Assembly: GCA_904419035.1 (NCBI GenBank)
Contig: CAJFQL010000158.1
Span: forward strand, 1-9,279
Source: Heritagella caecorum
Lineage (GTDB): Bacteria; Bacillota; Clostridia; Oscillospirales; Acutalibacteraceae
DNA length: 9,279 nt
Reading direction: 5' to 3'
Shown here: positions 5,128-9,279 of the stretch, in pieces
Layout of the letters: the number at the start of each line of letters is the position of its first letter
Numbering within the stretch: position 1 is the stretch's first letter
Translations under genes and position numbers: made by a program
The notes under the pieces: model-generated
The model's database searches: none
The model's input: the letters and a program-made list of their open reading frames with translations, nothing else
What the model was told of the DNA's origin: nothing

Positions 5128-5871
5128 ATGCTTTTTTCTTATCTCAAGGCAGATTTCCTCAAGACAAAACATCTCTCTATACGGACTGCCCATCTGCTCA
5201 TACCGATTGTGACGCCTTTAATTTTTATCGCGTACTATTCTTATGCTCCGTGGGACAATTATGCGAAAGTCGATATTTACTATCAGGTACTTGGGATGGC
5301 ACTACCTTTTTTGATTGGGCTATTCTGTGCAATCCTATCAGAGCAGGAGCAATCGGCTGGCTATTTTCAAACGATGTTGATGTCAACCAAAAAAGCAATT
5401 CCGTTCTTGTCCAAACTTCTGTTGCTCCTGATGTTTTGCGCCGGGGCGCTTCTCGTGGCATCTACGATCTTTGGCGTAGCATTTCAGTTTGGATTGCACG
5501 GCAAAGCGGTTGAATTTGCGTTCTATCCGCTTGCCGCTCTGGTGATGTTTGTGAGCAGCATACCGTTGTATCTCCTGCATTTGTATTTATCATTTTGCTT
5601 GAATAAGGGCGTGTCCATCGGTTTGGGGATCGTAGAAAGCGTGTTATCGGCGCTTTTCCTTACTGGCTTAGGAGAACCTATTTGGAAATATGTCCCCTCT
5701 GTATGGCCTGCAAGAGCAGTAACAACATTCTATGCTGCATATAACGGCGAGATGGCCGCTTGTGTGGAATTAAAGCAAGTGGCTTGTATTAGTTTTTTCG
5801 TGATCGTGATTGGGGCTATCGCCTATTTGTTTTGGGCCTGCCGCTGGGAAGGCTCCCGAATAGCCGATTAA
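5128..5871 (+). CDS. lanG: Lantibiotic immunity ABC transporter permease (LanG; MutG family)
   Basis: This 247-residue protein has six likely membrane helices (about 21-37, 54-70, 96-118, 132-153, 162-180 and 219-237). The N-terminal 'LKADFLKTKHLSIRTAHLLI' and the 'LSEQEQSAGYFQTML' segment between helices 2 and 3 fit the MutG/LanG family. The ATG is five bases after the lanE stop; GGAGGTGA (5110-5117), inside the end of lanE, is the only clear ribosome site, although its spacing is somewhat long. LanG is the second, distinct permease half of the exporter. The lanR gene follows after a 50-base gap, with no terminator between them. Confidence 0.9.
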   Translation: MLFSYLKADFLKTKHLSIRTAHLLIPIVTPLIFIAYYSYAPWDNYAKVDIYYQVLGMALPFLIGLFCAILSEQEQSAGYFQTMLMSTKKAIPFLSKLLLLLMFCAGALLVASTIFGVAFQFGLHGKAVEFAFYPLAALVMFVSSIPLYLLHLYLSFCLNKGVSIGLGIVESVLSALFLTGLGEPIWKYVPSVWPARAVTTFYAAYNGEMAACVELKQVACISFFVIVIGAIAYLFWACRWEGSRIAD

Positions 5872-5921
5872 GATTTACTCTGCGCTGAAAGGCTATTATA
5901 ATTATAGGGGAGGTGAGAAAT

Positions 5922-6584
5922 ATGGCATCTATCTTGGCGGTTGATGATGAAGTCGGTATTCTGGATATGATACAAAGCATTTTGAGTAAAGATGGACATT
6001 CTGTAACTGGGATTACCAACCCGGTAGAGATTAACTATACTAAAGTTAGTTCTTTTGATTTGATTTTGCTGGATATTATGATGCCGGGAATTGATGGATT
6101 TACCCTTTGCAAAAAATTGAGAAATCAAGTGGATTGCCCGATTGTTTTCCTAACTGCAAAATCAGAAGAAAACAGCTTGGTAAATGGTTTGTCGCTCGGC
6201 GCAGACGATTATATTTGCAAGCCTTTTGGCGTTATGGAATTGCGGGCAAGAATTTCCGCTCATTTGCGGCGTGAGCAACGGGAACATTCTGTCCGTATCT
6301 CGTTTGAACATTCCAGTTTTAATATTTCTGCAAAGCAATTTTCAGTCAAGGATGTAGTTGTCCCTTTGACAAAAGGAGAATATGAAATCTGCGAGTTTTT
6401 AGCCAGAAATCAGGGACAAGTATTTACCAAAGAACAGATTCTTGAAAATGTCTTTGGGTATGACAGTGAAAGCAACGACAGCACCATCATCACGCACATT
6501 AAAAATATTCGCAACAAATTGCAGGAATTTGAATATGCACCGATCAAGACTGTATGGGGGGTAGGATATAAATGGGAAGAATAA
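5922..6584 (+). CDS. lanR: OmpR/PhoB-family response regulator (LanR-like)
   Basis: This 220-residue protein has a receiver domain at about 1-117: acidic pair D8-D9, phospho-acceptor D51 in 'LILLDIMMPGIDGF', T78 and K100 ('ICKPFG'). A winged helix-turn-helix domain spans about 125-220: 'LTKGEYEICEFLARNQGQVF', 'HIKNIRNKL' as recognition helix and 'VWGVGYKWEE' as wing. The start is ATG 5922 with GGAGG (5909-5913) eight bases upstream; the GTG at 5913 overlaps that ribosome site and is unlikely. It overlaps lanK by 13 bases. LanK should phosphorylate it, and its likely targets are the AATCTT direct repeats upstream of lanF and downstream of lanK. SpaR and NisR are the closest well-known analogues. 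Confidence 0.9.
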   Translation: MASILAVDDEVGILDMIQSILSKDGHSVTGITNPVEINYTKVSSFDLILLDIMMPGIDGFTLCKKLRNQVDCPIVFLTAKSEENSLVNGLSLGADDYICKPFGVMELRARISAHLRREQREHSVRISFEHSSFNISAKQFSVKDVVVPLTKGEYEICEFLARNQGQVFTKEQILENVFGYDSESNDSTIITHIKNIRNKLQEFEYAPIKTVWGVGYKWEE

Positions 6585-7942
6585 ATAGAAAAGCGAAGGT
6601 TCCATTAAGTTTATTCTACCTCAAATACTTCGCATACATTTTTGCTTTTATGTGCTTGCTTGCAATTTCGTTACTGATTCTGTTTAATGTCCTTATGAAT
6701 GATAGGATTGTCTATCCAGCAGATTACGCACAGGAACAGGCGCAGAGTGCGTATAGTGAAATTCAAACGGCAGAACAAGTCACAGAAGATATTATCCCAG
6801 AGTTGTGCGATTATGCAGTCTTTGATTCAGATGGAAACGTGAAAAGCGGAAATTTGACGGGAAATGCAGCACAAAGGGCATGGGACGCTGTACAGGAAGA
6901 AAAGACAAAAATCGGGAAATATAGCTATACAATCATTCCGAGAAATACGGAATATTGCGTTTTAAGATATACGCTCTCTCCGCAGTACAAATCTTCCCTT
7001 TTGCAGAAAATCCTCATTCCCCCCCAAATGCTCATTTTTATATCTGCAATTTTGGGGATGCTTTTTATTATCATTATGATTGCGGTTCGTTTCGGAAAAG
7101 CATTGAATAAAAGATTGTCTACGCTCACTTTTGTCACAAACAAGGTCGAACATCAGGAATTGGATTTTGAAATTTCTGCGAGCGGGATTAAAGAAGTCGA
7201 TGCAATACTTCATTCAATGGACAATATGCGGAGGGCATTAAAAGATTCTTTGGAACGACAGTGGCAGATCGAGCAGGAAAAAAACCGTCAAATGTCCGCT
7301 CTGGCACATGATTTGAAAACCCCACTTACTCTTGTTCGTGGAAATGCGGAACTTCTTCTGGAATCTGACCTTTCAGAAACACAAAGGAAATACGCAGAAT
7401 ACATTGAAAGTAGCTCTCTGCAAATGCAGAATTATGTGCAGACACTAATTGAAGTTACGAAATCGTGGCAAGGCTATCAATTCAGGCCCCAAAAAATTGC
7501 CTGTGAAATTCTTTTCAAAGAAATTGAGCAGCAGTTAAGAGGATTATGTACGGTTCATAATTTGACGCCGGTATGGGATTGCCGTTACATAACCAGCGAA
7601 ATTTCAGTGGATCACGATCTCCTAATCAGAGCGATTGTCAACATCGTGTCCAATGCCGCAGAACGCACCCCACCCGGAGGACAAGTTGCGCTTTCGGTGT
7701 GCGAAGAAAACCGCGTTTTCATGGTTACGATAACTGATACAGGAAGCGGATTTTCACCAGAAGCATTAAAGCATGGTACAGAACAGTTCTACATGGATGA
7801 TACCAGCAGGACTTCCAAGACACACTTTGGAATTGGGCTATACGCCGCTGATTCAATTATCAAGAAACACGGCGGCCAGCTTATTTTAGGCAATTCAAAA
7901 GAAACAGGTGGAGCAAAAGTGACAATCAAAATTCCATCGTAA
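6572..7942 (+). CDS. lanK: Membrane sensor histidine kinase (LanK-like)
   Basis: This 456-residue kinase has a first membrane helix at about 16-41 and an extracellular sensor region at about 42-145. A second helix spans about 148-172, followed by a HAMP-like linker to about 228. The dimerisation/phosphotransfer domain has the H-box 'SALAHDLKTPLTLVRGNAEL' with His246. The ATPase domain has the N-box N357/N361 ('NIVSNAAERTPPGG'), the G1 box DTGSG (389-393) and the G2 box GIGLYAA (420-426). The start ATG 6572 lies inside the end of lanR, which implies translational coupling. The extracellular region of about 100 residues is longer than in the intramembrane-sensing BceS type and fits NisK/SpaK-like peptide sensing. 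The ligand cannot be read from sequence. A strong terminator begins four bases after the stop. Confidence 0.9.
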   Translation: MGRINRKAKVPLSLFYLKYFAYIFAFMCLLAISLLILFNVLMNDRIVYPADYAQEQAQSAYSEIQTAEQVTEDIIPELCDYAVFDSDGNVKSGNLTGNAAQRAWDAVQEEKTKIGKYSYTIIPRNTEYCVLRYTLSPQYKSSLLQKILIPPQMLIFISAILGMLFIIIMIAVRFGKALNKRLSTLTFVTNKVEHQELDFEISASGIKEVDAILHSMDNMRRALKDSLERQWQIEQEKNRQMSALAHDLKTPLTLVRGNAELLLESDLSETQRKYAEYIESSSLQMQNYVQTLIEVTKSWQGYQFRPQKIACEILFKEIEQQLRGLCTVHNLTPVWDCRYITSEISVDHDLLIRAIVNIVSNAAERTPPGGQVALSVCEENRVFMVTITDTGSGFSPEALKHGTEQFYMDDTSRTSKTHFGIGLYAADSIIKKHGGQLILGNSKETGGAKVTIKIPS

Positions 7943-7945
7943 GCT

Positions 7946-7982
7946 AAAATGGGCGGTATGGAAATACCGTCCATTTTATTTT
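7946..7982 (+). terminator. Rho-independent terminator of the lanFEGRK operon
   Basis: A 14-bp stem (7946-7959 with 7964-7977; AAAATGGGCGGTAT against its complement with one G-T pair) closes on a GGAA tetraloop and is followed by ATTTT. The A-run on the 5' side may let it act in both directions. Confidence 0.9.
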
Positions 7983-7984
7983 GG

Positions 7985-8020
7985 AATCTTTATCAAATCT
8001 TCAGAAACAGAATTTAATAT
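7985..8020 (+). promoter_or_regulatory. Second predicted LanR site and promoter, downstream of lanK
   Basis: AATCTTTATCA (7985-7995) and AATCTTCAGAA (7996-8006) match the lanF-upstream site with two base changes, and the following AC is also shared. A -10-like TAATAT (8015-8020) begins 11 bases after the second ATCTTCA, the same spacing as TATTCT at 3642. It starts two bases after the lanK terminator tail. Transcription would run into double-hairpin copy C, with no nearby protein gene apart from the possible 29-codon ORF. Confidence 0.55.
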
Positions 8021-8037
8021 AGAATAAAAGAATTGCT

Positions 8038-8162
8038 CTGCCGGACGACGGCAAAAGAAAAAAAGCCGTCGCACAGCAGCCCTTTTGACACGCCCATACG
8101 ATCAGCGGCGGCTTTGAGAAATCAAGGCCGCCGCTTTTCTTTGCCCGGCGCAGGATTGGCGG
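8038..8162 (+). repeat. Double-hairpin repeat, copy C
   Basis: The first hairpin is CGACGGC (8046-8052) with GCCGTCG (8065-8071). The second hairpin (8104-8135) has the same 14-bp stem as copies A and B, with a GAAA loop, and a TTTTCTTTG tail. Stem bases of the second hairpin are identical in all three copies while the four loop bases all differ, which points to selection on the folded RNA. This copy follows the lanFEGRK operon. Confidence 0.85.
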
Positions 8163-8180
8163 CCCAGGGAGGGAGCCGCC

Positions 8181-8270
8181 GTGAAAGCAGTAGTATATAG
8201 TTCATCAAAAAAAGCCATGCTTACGCCTTGGCTCTTTCCGCTCCTCCACCGGCATTATCCTGCTGGTTAA
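8181..8270 (+). CDS. Possible 29-residue leader peptide, copy C
   Basis: The ORF begins at GTG 8181, with GGAGGGAG (8168-8175) five bases upstream, and ends at TAA 8268. It encodes MKAVVYSSSKKAMLTPWLFP plus nine residues. Compared with 1560-1649 the length, SD spacing and stop are kept without any insertion or deletion, but many changes alter amino acids. Hairpin ACCGGCA/TGCTGGT (8248-8254/8261-8267) competes with GCTGG/CCGGC (8262-8266/8271-8275) around the stop codon. It may be a regulatory leader for the sigma-like gene rather than a functional peptide. Confidence 0.35.
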   Translation: MKAVVYSSSKKAMLTPWLFPLLHRHYPAG

Positions 8271-8297
8271 CCGGCAGTTACAAAAGAAATGAGCTTG

Positions 8298-8332
8298 ACG
8301 CCAGTTTCCCACTTCGGGAGACTGGCGTTTTT
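8298..8332 (+). terminator. Rho-independent terminator or attenuator, copy 2
   Basis: ACGCCAGT pairs perfectly with ACTGGCGT (8298-8305/8321-8328), followed inward by a T-G pair and TCCC/GGGA around an ACTTC loop. The tail is TTTTT (8328-8332), with another T-run further on. It is the better-paired equivalent of the hairpin at 1677-1707. Confidence 0.7.
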
Positions 8333-8385
8333 GCTTGTCGTTTTTTGTGGAATGGCCCCGAATTATTCCGGTGCCGTTCTCCGCC

Positions 8386-8430
8386 CCATTTCGGCTCACC
8401 CGTCAACTGGACCCGTGAACCGAAATGGAG
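8386..8430 (+). promoter_or_regulatory. Hairpin overlapping the ribosome site of the sigma-like gene, copy 2
   Basis: CCATTTCGG (8386-8394) and CCGAAATGG (8420-8428) are perfect complements, with TCAC/GTGA extending the stem inward. The 3' arm takes up the first half of GGAGG (8427-8431), the ribosome site for ATG 8438. Both arms are identical to the first copy. Confidence 0.6.
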
Positions 8431-8437
8431 GTACATA

Positions 8438-8863
8438 ATGCAGAAGATCAATCTTCGGGAGCTGTATCCCGATATTTATAAAACGGACACCTATCTGGAA
8501 GTAGCCGATGAAGTGCAGGCGGTGTTTCTGGCCGACAAACGAGCGGAAGCGCGCTACCTGCGGCAGATGTATAACTACAAAGCTCACTACTCCCTGGACT
8601 GCGACAACGGAATTGAAAAGGCCATTGTGCAGCACCCGCCTACCCCGGAAGAAATCCTGGAGGACCAGCAGCTCCGCGATCAGCTTTACTCTGCGGTGAT
8701 GGAGCTGTCGGACAAGCAGGCGAAGTGGATTTATGCCCGGTTTTACCTGGGCATGACCGTCAAGGAAATTGCCCAGGCGGAAAGTGTTGATCTCAGCTGG
8801 GTGTATAAGAGCATTAAGCGCGGTTTGAAGCGCCTGGGAAAAAATTTCAAAAACTTTAATTAA
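8438..8863 (+). CDS. Sigma-70-like regulator of conjugative elements, intact copy
   Basis: This 141-residue protein starts MQKINLRELYPDIYKTDTYL, has the conserved 'YNYKAHYSLDCDNGIEKA' centre, and ends with a sigma-4-like helix-turn-helix, 'LSDKQAKWIYARFYLGMTVK' then 'EIAQAESVDLSWVYKSIKRG'. It lacks a canonical sigma-2 region, so it may act as a partial sigma factor or a DNA-binding regulator. The start at ATG 8438 is set by GGAGG (8427-8431); the open frame continues upstream to about 8228 but would pass through the terminator and SD hairpin, so it is rejected. From memory this family is common on Tn1549-like elements near cargo and transfer genes. The leader hairpins predict control at both termination and translation. 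The copy at 1817 is broken at codon 106. Confidence 0.85.
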   Translation: MQKINLRELYPDIYKTDTYLEVADEVQAVFLADKRAEARYLRQMYNYKAHYSLDCDNGIEKAIVQHPPTPEEILEDQQLRDQLYSAVMELSDKQAKWIYARFYLGMTVKEIAQAESVDLSWVYKSIKRGLKRLGKNFKNFN

Positions 8864-9018
8864 CATGGCCAAAATGTCGGCGTTTTCTTCACTACCATTA
8901 GAAGGACAACTTTTCACCTTCATTGGTACATTGACAACCGAATAGACGGCATTTCTGGTACATAGCCCATGTACGAGCGAATCAGGCGCGCCGCCAAGAA
9001 GGACAAGCCAAGGAGGTG

Positions 9019-9081
9019 ATGAACCGGCTAAGCGATCAACGCAAGCCTGAAGCCTGGAGGTGGCACTTCGGGTCGCGGTGA
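9019..9081 (+). CDS. Possible 20-residue leader peptide
   Basis: ATG 9019 to TGA 9079 encodes MNRLSDQRKPEAWRWHFGSR. The perfect Shine-Dalgarno AAGGAGGTGAT (9010-9020) overlaps the start codon, so the spacing is too short for normal initiation and translation is doubtful. The strong SD with no long ORF after it is odd enough to record. It might serve as a ribosome-binding or standby site in a leader. Confidence 0.2.
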   Translation: MNRLSDQRKPEAWRWHFGSR

Positions 9082-9084
9082 CTG

Positions 9085-9139
9085 CATGGGGGCTTAAAGA
9101 TACTTCTTCACGGCCTCCTAAAGACTTGGGGGGAACCCT
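9085..9139. other. G-run motifs related to the 2441-2463 element
   Basis: CATGGGGGCTT (9085-9095) and CTTGGGGGGAACCCT (9125-9139) correspond to the two halves of CATGGGGGCTTGGGGGACA plus CCCT at 2441-2462, here separated by about 30 bases. This is a candidate relaxase-related or attenuator element. Function unproven. Confidence 0.3.
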
Positions 9140-9279
9140 GCGGCGCACGAGTAAAACGACGCTGCGGAGTTATGACAGCCGCGCCAGCGGAGACCAGGAA
9201 TGTCCCTATCGTCAGGGGCGCGTGGCAAATGTGACGAAAGCAACGGATATAATCTGAAAGGCTGCGTCCATTTGCTGTT

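Larger units (their letters stand above)
8038..8828 (+). repeat. Right arm of the ~790-bp direct repeat (module copy 2)
   Basis: This arm is near-colinear with 1415-2206, with only a few single-base length differences. It carries the intact version of the sigma-like gene. Its GC-rich composition differs from the AT-rich lanR/lanK genes just upstream, marking a module boundary near 8030. Confidence 0.9.
8864..9279. other. Leader-like region without a convincing gene, probably upstream of transfer genes
   Basis: No long credible reading frame occupies these 416 bases. They hold GGTACAT direct repeats (8925-8931, 8957-8963), the second inside a palindrome GTACAT-AGCCC-ATGTAC (8958-8974), and a TTGACA (8931-8936) without a matching -10. 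Also present are a very strong AAGGAGGTGAT (9010-9020), a 20-codon ORF and G-run motifs. On related elements the segment after the sigma-like gene leads into mobilisation genes as I recall them; that placement is inference. Confidence 0.4.

Noticed and set aside
5874..5902. A promoter with TATAAT (5897-5902) directly ahead of lanR
   Set aside because: The -35 region (TTACTC) is poor and transcription would start inside the ribosome site at about 5909. lanR is more likely read from the lanF promoter.
1415..8162. CRISPR array or insertion sequence as the explanation of the three GC-rich repeats
   Set aside because: Spacing is kilobases, no transposase or cas gene is present, and the units lack terminal inverted repeats or visible target-site duplications.
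8396..9148. A 250-codon open frame on the minus strand opposite the second sigma-like gene
   Set aside because: It lies antisense to the clearly recognisable sigma-like gene and its leader, shows no family-like motifs, and the similar antisense frame opposite copy 1 is much shorter. It is best explained as a GC-rich shadow frame.

Overview
The window looks like the cargo region of a conjugative or mobilizable element of the Tn916/Tn1549 type from a gut clostridial Firmicute (Lachnospiraceae or Oscillospiraceae-like). The signs are strong AGGAGG Shine-Dalgarno sites, small helix-turn-helix proteins of the 'MDYMTLKEASEKWGV' type, a conjugative-transposon sigma-like gene (MQKINLRELYPDIYKTD...), a two-component LanFEG immunity exporter, and sharp base-composition changes between AT-rich cargo and GC-rich repeated modules. 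The taxonomic call is an inference from protein style; no search was run. No relaxase, integrase or coupling protein lies inside the window.

Layout, left to right. (1) Positions 1-40 hold the first codons of a leftward XRE-like regulator, divergent from a good sigma-A promoter (136-164) that drives a small helix-turn-helix gene (185-364). (2) A first cargo operon follows: an ECF sigma factor (416-898) overlapping its zinc-binding anti-sigma factor (895-1392). (3) Next is a conserved module of about 790 bp (1415-2206): a double-hairpin repeat, a 29-codon ORF with its own SD, a terminator, a hairpin covering the next ribosome site, and a sigma-like gene that is frameshifted in this copy. (4) Positions 2243-2570 carry no gene but hold stacked hairpins, terminators on both strands and a G-run motif. 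(5) An XRE repressor (2571-2927, minus) faces a second helix-turn-helix gene (3097-3420) that carries a membrane tail; two perfect 15-bp repeats lie between them. (6) A second, shorter double-hairpin copy (3427-3550) follows. (7) The second cargo is a lantibiotic-immunity cassette, lanF-lanE-lanG-lanR-lanK (3682-7942), closed by a 14-bp-stem terminator. (8) The 790-bp module recurs (8038-8828), this time with an intact sigma-like gene (8438-8863). (9) The window ends in about 400 bp of leader-like DNA, probably just upstream of transfer genes.

How the parts work together. LanK probably senses a lantibiotic-type peptide and phosphorylates LanR. LanR probably binds two 11-bp-spaced AATCTT half-sites upstream of lanF, and the LanFEG ABC transporter then expels the peptide from the membrane. 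No lantibiotic precursor or modification gene is present, so this looks like an orphan defence cassette. A near-identical LanR site with the same spacing to a -10-like box sits just after the lanK terminator and now points at non-coding repeat DNA.

The most notable feature is modular architecture. Small helix-turn-helix genes, cargo operons and conserved double-hairpin repeats recur in the same order, and a long direct repeat flanks the whole immunity block. This suggests the element gains and loses cargo by homologous recombination between shared modules.
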